A program made the position numbers and the translations under genes. This document shows positions 35,025 to 42,839 of a DNA stretch of 64,000 nt, one piece after another (position 1 is the first letter of the stretch; each line of letters begins with the position of its first letter). The notes below the pieces were generated by a model. That model was not told the origin of the DNA and searched no databases. It worked only from the letters and a program-made list of their open reading frames with translations. Origin of the DNA: an uncultured Bacteroidales bacterium (GTDB lineage: Bacteria > Bacteroidota > Bacteroidia > Bacteroidales > P3); contig ONEY01000003.1 in assembly GCA_900316965.1 (NCBI GenBank), positions 107,295-171,294 on the forward strand, written 5' to 3'.

Positions 35025-36518
35025 TTAATAATATTCACGAATGTACAGATACGCTTTTGAGAAAAGGTTCTCGTCTTTATGCAGTTTATATTTCAACAAG
35101 GTTTTGCGCAATGCCTTCTGGACCTCGCGCTCACCAGCATTTGTAGTTTGCCAGCCAGGGAAACGCACTATCTTCACGATGCTGTCGATATCTGTCACTA
35201 TACGTCCTACCACTGCTGGAGTGTCCTCTGTGCGAAGCTCCATAAACAATTCGGTAAGTGCTTCCTTGCCAGTCTTACGCACCTCTGTATTTGCCTCCAT
35301 CTTCTCTGCCTGCAAGGTCTCGCGGGCTATCTGACACAGTTCCTTGATGAACTCGATGCTTGTTATCAATCCTTGTTCTGCCTTGTCGCGCAATGCTTCC
35401 AACCGTTTACTCAGCTCAATGAAGATAGGTTTGTCTGCGTGTTTCTTGAAACGCTTAATCAGTTCACGTTCCATGCGCTTGGCGGCCTTCATGTCTTTCT
35501 TGTCCATCAGTGCCGACACCATAGCTTCGTCGAGCACCACCTCTTCCATATCGGTATGGATTCCTTCCACGTGGATGTTCTCGTACATAATACGCTTGGT
35601 CTGGGCACCCATCGAAAGCCATATCAGTTTACCGAGGGCTTCGGGACCTGAGGGCTTGACTGACTGATAGACATTCGACAGCCATTTGTAATCGTTGCGG
35701 AAGGGTTCCAACGATGGGTCAGGTGAGAGCGACTCCCAGATATTGGCCAACCGGCGGTAGTCGGCGGCGAAAGCATCGCGTTTCTCGTTAGTATCGATGG
35801 CGTTTTGAGCAGCCTGCAAACCGTCGAAACCGTCAATAGTACGGTCGACGCCAGCGAAATGGGTCAACGTCTCTTCCATTGCCTTGGGCAACTCCTCGAT
35901 AAGGGCGTTGAGGTTAGTGATGACCTTGCTCATCACCTCCTCGTCAAACTCCAATGCTTTGGCGGCATCGTCGAATACACCGAAGTAGTCCACTATGCGG
36001 CCAAAGGTCTTGTTGGGAAACTTGCGGTTGGTGCGGCAGATGGCCTGCAGCAGCGTGTGGTCCTTCAGTGCCTTGTCGAGGTACATCGTCTGCAAGATGG
36101 GTGAGTCGAAGCCAGTCAGTAGTTTGGCGGTGACTATCAGAAATTTCAGTTCTGATTCTGGCTTATTGAACTTTTCAATCAGTTTCTCCTGCTCGTCTTT
36201 GGTGAGGCTGTAGAGCCGTTTCAGCTCATCATCGCCTTTGCCTGAAGTGGAAATAACCACCGCCGAGGCCGAGTCGGGAAAGTATTTGTTCAGTTCCAAC
36301 TTGTAGAGGTGGCAGGCTTCGCGGTCAGGCGTCACAATCATCGCTTTGAAGCCTTGTGGCTCCACCTTGTCGCGATAATGTTGCGCGATGTCTTTGCAGA
36401 TGGTGGTGATACGGTCGGGTGACTTCAGGAACTCCAGCATCTTGGCGGCTTTGTTGGAGAGGGTGATCTTGGCATCCTCATCCAACTCGTTGGTGATGCG
36501 TTCAAATTCCTCGTCCAC
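35025..36518 (-). CDS. hsdR: Type I restriction endonuclease HsdR, C-terminal fragment
   Basis: A 497-codon frame carrying the second half of HsdR: the RecA2 helicase part (KFLIVTAKLLTGFDSPILQ, TLLQAICRTNR) and the C-terminal region. The listed start is a GTG inside the coding sequence. The frame stays open upstream to about 36583, encoding ADEAILPLHFEPRLLDIHID, which is normal HsdR sequence. The N-terminal half is at 36583-37950 in another frame, so the gene is broken by a frameshift with probable loss of some codons at the junction. See the finding. If both halves are made they might associate, but loss of function is more likely. Confidence 0.85.
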   Translation of the reverse strand: MDEEFERITNELDEDAKITLSNKAAKMLEFLKSPDRITTICKDIAQHYRDKVEPQGFKAMIVTPDREACHLYKLELNKYFPDSASAVVISTSGKGDDELKRLYSLTKDEQEKLIEKFNKPESELKFLIVTAKLLTGFDSPILQTMYLDKALKDHTLLQAICRTNRKFPNKTFGRIVDYFGVFDDAAKALEFDEEVMSKVITNLNALIEELPKAMEETLTHFAGVDRTIDGFDGLQAAQNAIDTNEKRDAFAADYRRLANIWESLSPDPSLEPFRNDYKWLSNVYQSVKPSGPEALGKLIWLSMGAQTKRIMYENIHVEGIHTDMEEVVLDEAMVSALMDKKDMKAAKRMERELIKRFKKHADKPIFIELSKRLEALRDKAEQGLITSIEFIKELCQIARETLQAEKMEANTEVRKTGKEALTELFMELRTEDTPAVVGRIVTDIDSIVKIVRFPGWQTTNAGEREVQKALRKTLLKYKLHKDENLFSKAYLYIREYY

Positions 36519-36582
36519 CTTCTCGCGGTCAATATGTATGTCGAGCAGGCGTGGCTCGAAATGCAGCGGCAGGATGGCCTCG

Positions 36583-37950
36583 TCAGCCTCCTTTGTCCTC
36601 GGTGGCTCCGAATGTCCAAAAGGTGTTGTGCTCCGACTTGTTGATAGGTGTGCCTGTCAGCCCAAAGAAGAAAGCGTTGGGAAGGGCGGCACGCATACGT
36701 TGTCCGAGGTCACCCTCCTGGGTACGGTGTGCCTCGTCGACCATCACGATGATATTGTCGCGGCGGTTGATGTTGGGCTTGGCGTCTTTGAACTTGAAGA
36801 TGGTGGTGATGATGATATAGCGTGAGTCGTTCTCCAGATAGCTGTTCAGCGTCTCTATGTCCTCGGTGGACATCACGTTGGGAGCCTCTTTGAAAACGTT
36901 CTGTGTCTGCGAGTCGAGGTCGATGCGGTCCACCACAATCATCACCGTGGGGTTCTTCAGCGCAGGCAAACGACGCATCTTCTGTGCCGCGAAGAGCATC
37001 AGCAGCGACTTGCCTGAGCCTTGGAAGTGCCATATCAGGCCCTTTTTGATTTTGTTTTCGAGCACACGCTCCACTATCTTGTTGGCACCTTCGTACTGCT
37101 GGTAGCGGCAGACCACCTTGGTGCGTTGGCGGCTCTTGTTGGTGGTGTAGGTGGTGAAGTTATAGAGTATGTCGAGCAGTGTCTTGGGGGCGAGCAGTTG
37201 CTTCAGTTCAGCGGATACAGCCTCCAGCCCTGGCAGCTCGGCCTCCTCGGCACCTTCGTTCAGCCGCCAGGCGGCCCAGAACTCCAGCGGTGTGCGTACG
37301 GCACCATAGAAAAGGTTCTTCCCTTCGGTGGCGAAGCTGAGCACGTTGGGCACGAAGAGTTCCGGCACGCTGTTCTCGTAGCCGTCGTGGATGTCGGAGG
37401 CGGCATCGAGCCACGAGACGGCAGGTCGCACAGGTGTCTTGGTCTCGCCCACCACCAGCGGCAAGCCGTTCACGAACATCACCACGTCGGGGCGCTTGGT
37501 CTCGCGGTTACGGACGCTGAACTGGTTGACCAGCCAGAAGCTGTTGTTGGCGATATGGTCGAAGTCTATCAGGCGTACTGGCACGTGGGCGTAGTTCTTG
37601 CCGAATGGCATTGACATCTCCCCACGCAGCCACTTGGCAAACTCCTCGTTGGCGCGCACCAGACCTGTACTGTTGACCGACAACAAGATAGAGCGCAGTT
37701 TGTATATCACCTCGTCGGCGCGGTCGGGTTGCGCTGCTATCTCGGGGTTGAGCCGGATAAGGGCATCCTTCACCTCCGTCTCCACCATCACCTCGGTGAT
37801 CTCGCGGCGAAGCTCCGACGAAGGCTTGTATATCCATTGTGCACCATAAGGAGCAGAATCCTCGTGTACAGACCCTGTATCATTCAGATTCACCCCCGTC
37901 ATCGTCATAATGACGAAGTTCTCCACTGCATTTATTTCGTTGAAGGACAT
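36583..37950 (-). CDS. hsdR: Type I restriction endonuclease HsdR, N-terminal fragment
   Basis: A 455-residue fragment with the nuclease domain (RPDVVMFVNGLPLVVGETK, a PD-ExK site) and RecA1 of the translocase: Walker A in WHFQGSGKSLLML, the DEAH motif in MVDEAHRTQEG, and motif III in FFGLTGTPINKSEH. It ends at a TGA (36583-36585) directly after FGATEDKGG, where full-length homologues continue. It begins two bases after the stop of the OLD-family nuclease gene. Its high GC content differs visibly from that neighbour. Confidence 0.88.
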   Translation of the reverse strand: MSFNEINAVENFVIMTMTGVNLNDTGSVHEDSAPYGAQWIYKPSSELRREITEVMVETEVKDALIRLNPEIAAQPDRADEVIYKLRSILLSVNSTGLVRANEEFAKWLRGEMSMPFGKNYAHVPVRLIDFDHIANNSFWLVNQFSVRNRETKRPDVVMFVNGLPLVVGETKTPVRPAVSWLDAASDIHDGYENSVPELFVPNVLSFATEGKNLFYGAVRTPLEFWAAWRLNEGAEEAELPGLEAVSAELKQLLAPKTLLDILYNFTTYTTNKSRQRTKVVCRYQQYEGANKIVERVLENKIKKGLIWHFQGSGKSLLMLFAAQKMRRLPALKNPTVMIVVDRIDLDSQTQNVFKEAPNVMSTEDIETLNSYLENDSRYIIITTIFKFKDAKPNINRRDNIIVMVDEAHRTQEGDLGQRMRAALPNAFFFGLTGTPINKSEHNTFWTFGATEDKGG

Positions 37951-37952
37951 AG

Positions 37953-39830
37953 TTATTCAAATTTAATTTCTCGTGTTGTTGTTTTATCAGTAAATTTCAA
38001 CACTTTTTCTTCACCAATCACATTCTTTCTTATTCTAATAGTACATACAAACGAGCCATCTTCCCATATCATAAAGTTTCCGTCATTACATTCAATAATT
38101 TGATTGTACAAATTGTAATTTACCCTCGCATTATTCTTCAAAGAAGCAATGTCTTTTACTTCCCCTCGCTCAACAGCATTTTGTACTTTCTGGACCCAAT
38201 CCATTATTGTAAATCTTATATGTTTAATCATATCAACTTCAATATGGGGAATGGATTCTGTTAATAACGGTAATATATCTTGATAATCTACTTTTATCTG
38301 TTTAGCGTCATAAGTATTCATTATGGAATCTCTTTCTGCCTCAAAAAGCCTGTCTTTTTGAGTAATATTAAGATAATCGATAGTCGAGGCTTTGAAAAAA
38401 TGTTCCAACTCACCACTTGGAATGATATAAATACCACCCGATTTAATACATTCTATATACTTTTGATGCCTAACTAGGTACGAATTAATATCATCCTTCT
38501 TTTGAGGAATAGTACCAACGATTTTATCTTTTAACCTATATAAAGACAAATGAATAACATCTAATATTTGAGAGTTATTTTTCTCGGAATCTCTATATAG
38601 TTCTACTAATCTTGTAATGACTTTGGCCACATCTGGATCACTTGATGATTGTGTCATCAATTCGTCAGATATTGTTCTTGATATTTTTTGCAGTTCACCT
38701 ATACTTTTTGATACATCATCCCCGAATCCATCATTAATAAATGCCTGTTTTATGTCATTGTTATTACTAAATACTTCTTCTCTCAATTTTCCTCTATAAA
38801 AAGCATCGTAATCTGCAATTATCCGGCAATTTATTCCGAGTTTGTTGCATAGTTTATAAAAAACAGCAAGTTCGTCCTTCCCTCCGACATCAATCACGGA
38901 AGACCCAGAAGCAGCAATGTTTTGTCCAGTTTTCTCAAATAACAGTGTGATAATTTGTTGGTCAGTATATCCCTCTACAAAAACAGGGTTAGGAGAGAAA
39001 AAAAATTGTTTGTGGTGAGTATTAAATCTTGGTAAAAACCTTTTTAGGACGTATTTGTCTTGACTATCTAAATCACCTTCTTGAATGCATGTCGGCATTT
39101 GATGATTATGACACACAATAATATGTTGTAAATCTTCAAGATTCCGGATGTCAATAAAATAGGGAGAGTGGGTAATTATAAAAAATAACTTTTTACCAGG
39201 TTCACTAACGGGATCTCCAGCAATTTTCCTTATTTCATTCAAGAAAAAAGATTGAAATTGTGGATGAAGATGTAATTCCGGTTCATCAAAAATCAAGCAA
39301 TTATTACTATCATCATATAGAAATGTCAATAACGAAATAATTTCTTTCATCCCATGACACTCCTGCTCCTTTAATCCATATTCTTCACCACCATCAATGT
39401 TTTGCATCTTGGGTTTTAGGAATCCGCCTTCTTCTACTAATCTAATTGTCTTTCGAAATAAGTCAGAAAGCAAGGCCTCAATTTTAATTCTAACATCAAG
39501 CCTTTCTCTTAAAATAATGAATGCATATGTTGAAAGACCATATCGCTGTCCATAATCTTTGTAATTACTTAATCTCGATAAATTTAGACCATCATTCAAC
39601 GAACTATTAGTAAAATAAGTATAATTTTCTTTCTCAAATCCAGATAATCGTTCGGCTGAAAGAAGGCGAGTCTTATATCCCTTTCCTATTAGTTGTGTAA
39701 ATAGTTGGTTTGAAAAAAGAGATTTTCCCGTCCCATTCGGGCCAACTATATAATTGATGGAATTCCATTCATTTTTTTCAAATGAGCCTGACCAAACTTG
39801 AGGTATTTGTATTTTTATTGGAATATTCAT
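37953..39830 (-). CDS. OLD-family AAA ATPase with TOPRIM nuclease domain
   Basis: A 625-residue protein. The ABC-like ATPase half has Walker A GPNGTGKS at 30-37, Walker B CLIFDEPELHLHPQ at about 178-191, and an H-loop THSPYF at 220. A TOPRIM domain follows: the glutamate in FVEGYTDQQ (E286), SSVIDVGGKDE, and the acidic pair D340 and D342 in IIADYDAF. This ATPase-plus-TOPRIM plan defines the OLD superfamily, which includes phage P2 Old and GajA of Gabija. The C-terminal 280 residues are not recognised. It lies between hsdS and hsdR with two-base gaps on each side, so it is locked into the restriction operon. AT-rich compared with hsdR. Activity is inferred. Confidence 0.85.
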   Translation of the reverse strand: MNIPIKIQIPQVWSGSFEKNEWNSINYIVGPNGTGKSLFSNQLFTQLIGKGYKTRLLSAERLSGFEKENYTYFTNSSLNDGLNLSRLSNYKDYGQRYGLSTYAFIILRERLDVRIKIEALLSDLFRKTIRLVEEGGFLKPKMQNIDGGEEYGLKEQECHGMKEIISLLTFLYDDSNNCLIFDEPELHLHPQFQSFFLNEIRKIAGDPVSEPGKKLFFIITHSPYFIDIRNLEDLQHIIVCHNHQMPTCIQEGDLDSQDKYVLKRFLPRFNTHHKQFFFSPNPVFVEGYTDQQIITLLFEKTGQNIAASGSSVIDVGGKDELAVFYKLCNKLGINCRIIADYDAFYRGKLREEVFSNNNDIKQAFINDGFGDDVSKSIGELQKISRTISDELMTQSSSDPDVAKVITRLVELYRDSEKNNSQILDVIHLSLYRLKDKIVGTIPQKKDDINSYLVRHQKYIECIKSGGIYIIPSGELEHFFKASTIDYLNITQKDRLFEAERDSIMNTYDAKQIKVDYQDILPLLTESIPHIEVDMIKHIRFTIMDWVQKVQNAVERGEVKDIASLKNNARVNYNLYNQIIECNDGNFMIWEDGSFVCTIRIRKNVIGEEKVLKFTDKTTTREIKFE

Positions 39831-39832
39831 TT

Positions 39833-40966
39833 TTAAAACACTTTATTGATTAATTCTTGCTTTAACTGTTGTGATAGAGTAATTTGACTTTCAAGTTTTT
39901 CATTTATGTCATCAATAGCATTCAACTCATAAGCAATAGACATTTGCTCTGCTTTTTCATATAAAGGTATTTTGAAATGGCATAAATCGTCAGGTGTAAT
40001 AGCCGGATAATTAGTTCCGTTCATTCTGTTTTCACAAAACGTCATAAATGATTTTGAAAACAACATATGAAAAAGGAAGTCAGTGCTATTATTGGAATTT
40101 GCAGAAACAACCGCGGTTCCTGTAGAAGCAACCAGATTATTTCGACTATCTTTGATTTGGACAAAAGCTTTTAAGTAAGGGCGTACTAAAGACACTACAA
40201 TATCATTTTCTTTTACTATCCTGCGAGCTCTTGACGGAGCCTCTTCAAACAAATATTCAGTTAATATTCCGAGGCGTTTAGGTGCCACTATGCTTGCAAT
40301 ATCAATATAGTAGAGTTTATAATCGCGTGGAGTTTGAGATGTTAAAGTTTTGGCGTTTATAGTAGCGCACTCTCCGAATTCAACTTTTTTGTTTGCGAAC
40401 AATGATTCGATACGGTTATTATACAGGCCCTCTACTTTTTCTAACTCTATCTTCTCTTTCTCAATCATCTCGTCGGCCGCCCAGAGGAGGTCGGCTAAGC
40501 GTTTCTGCTCGGGTTTGGGTGGGAGGAGGAATTCTTGTTTTGCAATGTCTTTCCAATTGATAGTTGGAGACAACCCTCCGACAGATATGGTAATTGCCAT
40601 ATCAATGAACGACTTGGAATGAAATAGGAAGGGTAAAAACATTGGATCAACAACATTTTCCTTAGCTCTCAATACCATTGCATGAGCAGAACAAATGCCG
40701 TCCGTCATAGCCAAAGCTGTTTTCCGTTGATAAGCTCTTCTTCGACCAAAGATGATATCTCCTTTATAAAAACGCAACTTGGTGCCTTCGACATCACTTG
40801 GATGACCATGCCGTTTGATATGCAATGAATCTGGGTCAATATGTTCCAGGCCCACATAAACATCCAAATCTGTTTGACTAGGCTCTACACGCTCCGAGAT
40901 GTTCTGTACCATCTCGTCAAACCTGTATTTCTTCCAGCCAGTTTTATCTATGGTGATATCGTTCAT
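39833..40966 (-). CDS. hsdS: Type I restriction-modification specificity subunit HsdS
   Basis: A 377-residue DNA-recognition subunit with two target recognition domains (about 1-150 and 195-340). Each is followed by a helical spacer: LPPKPEQKRLADLLWAADEM at about 150-190 and an IDDINEKLESQITLSQQLKQ stretch near the end. The spacers position the two domains on a bipartite DNA site and bind HsdM. The gene is AT-rich except for a GC-rich patch at about 40465-40540 that encodes the central spacer. Two bases separate it from the OLD-family gene downstream. The sequence recognised cannot be predicted. Confidence 0.92.
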   Translation of the reverse strand: MNDITIDKTGWKKYRFDEMVQNISERVEPSQTDLDVYVGLEHIDPDSLHIKRHGHPSDVEGTKLRFYKGDIIFGRRRAYQRKTALAMTDGICSAHAMVLRAKENVVDPMFLPFLFHSKSFIDMAITISVGGLSPTINWKDIAKQEFLLPPKPEQKRLADLLWAADEMIEKEKIELEKVEGLYNNRIESLFANKKVEFGECATINAKTLTSQTPRDYKLYYIDIASIVAPKRLGILTEYLFEEAPSRARRIVKENDIVVSLVRPYLKAFVQIKDSRNNLVASTGTAVVSANSNNSTDFLFHMLFSKSFMTFCENRMNGTNYPAITPDDLCHFKIPLYEKAEQMSIAYELNAIDDINEKLESQITLSQQLKQELINKVF

Positions 40967-41001
40967 TAGTATAGTTTATCCTATCAATATTATGCTTCCA
41001 G

Positions 41002-41020
41002 TCAAATAGCAGTCAAATAA
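41002..41020. repeat. Paired TCAAATA repeat, copy A
   Basis: TCAAATA at 41002-41008 and TCAAATAA at 41013-41020, 11 bases apart start to start (GTCAAATAGCAGTCAAATAA). It lies between the regulator and hsdS genes, 36 bases before the hsdS start. First member of a set of four pairs and two single copies. Confidence 0.75.
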
Positions 41021-41078
41021 AGATATTGTTGTTAATCAATAGATTGTGTTTAAAAATTCCTTAAAAGTGATTTTCCAG

Positions 41079-41086
41079 TCAAATAA
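41079..41086. repeat. Single TCAAATAA site, copy B
   Basis: A single TCAAATAA in the context CCAGTCAAATAAAAACT, 77 bases from copy A. The same 17-base context recurs at 42751-42767, also 77 bases from its pair. Confidence 0.7.
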
Positions 41087-41115
41087 AAACTATGCCCATA
41101 TTCACTTGTTCCCTA

Positions 41116-41134
41116 TCAAATAACCATCAAATAA
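41116..41134. repeat. Paired TCAAATAA repeat, copy C
   Basis: TCAAATAA at 41116-41123 and 41127-41134, 11-base period; the 19-base unit is TCAAATAACCATCAAATAA. Followed by TGATAATCA at 41143. Confidence 0.75.
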
Positions 41135-41181
41135 GAAATCATTGATAATCAATATTATTTTCTCCAAAACTATGTCTTTTA

Positions 41182-41200
41182 TCAAATAACCATCAAATAA
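41182..41200. repeat. Paired TCAAATAA repeat, copy D
   Basis: TCAAATAA at 41182-41189 and 41193-41200, identical to copy C over all 19 bases. It ends two bases before the stop of the regulator gene. Confidence 0.75.
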
Positions 41201-41202
41201 GA

Positions 41203-42654
41203 TTATGCCCACCACGGAATGTATTTACGATATTTCCGTGATTGGTTCTCTGGATTCTCCTCTTTTATCAAATGGGCAGTTATTGTTTCCTTAATAATGC
41301 GCGATGCGAGTGCGGAATTGTGCTCTTCAATACCTAATCTCTCTCGGAACGTTTGGTTTGTCATCTTCTCGTTTGAAACATATTTGAGGCATGCATGTTG
41401 ATAACAAGCATTTTGCCGTTCTTCCTTGTCCATACTATTCAAAGTTTTATAAGCAAACATTGAGACGACGGTTCTGTTTTCCTGTACAGTAATCTTAATT
41501 GGAGGCAATTGGTATAACTCTACATAAAAAATGGTTTTATCCAATCCACTACCTTTCTCCTCACAAAATCCCATTCTTCGCATTATATCAGCCAATCGTT
41601 CATTTCGGGAGCCATATTCATCAATAAAACGATCTGAATGAATAATGGGTTGCCCTGGATTTGATATCTCAATTCTATCATTGAAGATTTCAATGGTAGG
41701 GAAACCTTTGACAGAAAAATCCTGATGAATAATACTATTGGCTACAAGTTCACGGATGGCAATTTCCGGATACATCCGGACCTCTTTTCTCAACGATCTC
41801 CCTATTTCCTCGTTGGCAGGCAACTGCCCGTTTATCCATTCTAAAAGCCCCGTAAATCCTATAGCATATCCTTTACTACCAATCATATCTCTCTCGGTTT
41901 CCACCTTATTGTTCCCTTTGTATTTGATAACCCTGATGGCTTTTCTATCCAAAGTGGAGAAATCTTTTAGGTTCTTAGCAAATAGAAGTGCGCCGAGATT
42001 TGTTATAGCATACTGGCCCTCATACTCATTTATTATATTTTCTTCTTTTAATCGGAGAGCAACATTTTCTAGACTGGTAGGATAGGGTATATGCATTAGA
42101 TCAAAATATGTCTCTGTACTTAAATATCTGGGAATGTCTGAAAGTGTTAGATTCTTTATAGCAGTGTTAAGCAAGAACTTTTCAGTCAATTCATTCTTCC
42201 ATATCTGTTTTTCTTTTTCAGGATAATTTATAAGTTGTCTTGTGGAACTATTAACCCTTATATAACTAACATTGAGAAATTTTACTGGAACATTCTCAGT
42301 GGCTGGAATCTTGTATAAAGCAAGAAAAATTCCGTCACTATACTCGAAATCAAAGCACTGAAAGTCTATTCTTGGATTGAGTCTATTAAGTAACCACACT
42401 TCTAACTCTTCATTCCCAACCATATGTTTCTTAGACCGGAATGAAGTTCCAATAATCTGATGGTTGTCATTCTTTATGCCAAAAAGAATATAGGCATAAG
42501 GTTGGTTTAGTAAGCAAGCACTATTAGCTAATGCAGAAATACGCTCTCCTATTTCTTCCTTGCTATGAAAGTTTTCCTTAAACTCTACTATTTCAGATTC
42601 TTTTGATAAAGCAACGAGTCGGTCAACTAATTTCCTTAATTCTATTTCTTCCAT
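41203..42654 (-). CDS. AlbA_2/Schlafen-type ATP-binding transcriptional regulator
   Basis: A 483-residue protein. The N-terminal AlbA_2 (Schlafen-like) domain has ESEIVEFKENFHSKEEIGER and YILFGIKNDNHQIIGT. The middle-to-C-terminal part is GHKL-like: the N-box EIAIRELVANSIIHQDFS and the G-loop CEEKGSGLDKTIFYVE. A C-terminal winged helix-like segment (MTNQTFRERLGIEEHNSALA) may bind DNA. Such proteins are often encoded in type I restriction loci. Here repeats of TCAAATAA flank the gene on both sides, which suggests autoregulation and control of hsdS and downstream genes. Noticeably AT-rich. The function is inferred. Confidence 0.82.
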   Translation of the reverse strand: MEEIELRKLVDRLVALSKESEIVEFKENFHSKEEIGERISALANSACLLNQPYAYILFGIKNDNHQIIGTSFRSKKHMVGNEELEVWLLNRLNPRIDFQCFDFEYSDGIFLALYKIPATENVPVKFLNVSYIRVNSSTRQLINYPEKEKQIWKNELTEKFLLNTAIKNLTLSDIPRYLSTETYFDLMHIPYPTSLENVALRLKEENIINEYEGQYAITNLGALLFAKNLKDFSTLDRKAIRVIKYKGNNKVETERDMIGSKGYAIGFTGLLEWINGQLPANEEIGRSLRKEVRMYPEIAIRELVANSIIHQDFSVKGFPTIEIFNDRIEISNPGQPIIHSDRFIDEYGSRNERLADIMRRMGFCEEKGSGLDKTIFYVELYQLPPIKITVQENRTVVSMFAYKTLNSMDKEERQNACYQHACLKYVSNEKMTNQTFRERLGIEEHNSALASRIIKETITAHLIKEENPENQSRKYRKYIPWWA

Positions 42655-42676
42655 AATTACTATTAAATGTTTTCAA

Positions 42677-42695
42677 TCAAATAACCATCAAATAA
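42677..42695. repeat. Paired TCAAATAA repeat, copy E
   Basis: TCAAATAA at 42677-42684 and 42688-42695, identical to copies C and D over 19 bases. It lies 23 bases upstream of the regulator's start codon, where a repressor could block its transcription. TGATAATCA follows at 42705. Confidence 0.78.
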
Positions 42696-42753
42696 ACTTT
42701 CGTATGATAATCAGTTGTTTATATTGTCTTTTTAATAAAAAGTGTGTTTCCAG

Positions 42754-42761
42754 TCAAATAA
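42754..42761. repeat. Single TCAAATAA site, copy F
   Basis: In the context CCAGTCAAATAAAAACT, like copy B, and again 77 bases from the adjoining pair. Confidence 0.7.
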
Positions 42762-42839
42762 AAACTTCCTATTCTATTTTCAAATGCAAAGATACAAATT
42801 ATTGGCAATATTTCAAAAAAATTGCAGATAATTGGATGT

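Noticed and set aside
40981..42780. CRISPR array formed by the TCAAATAA repeats
   Set aside because: The repeats are too short, come in pairs at 11 bases, are separated by a whole gene, and have no spacers of uniform length or cas genes.
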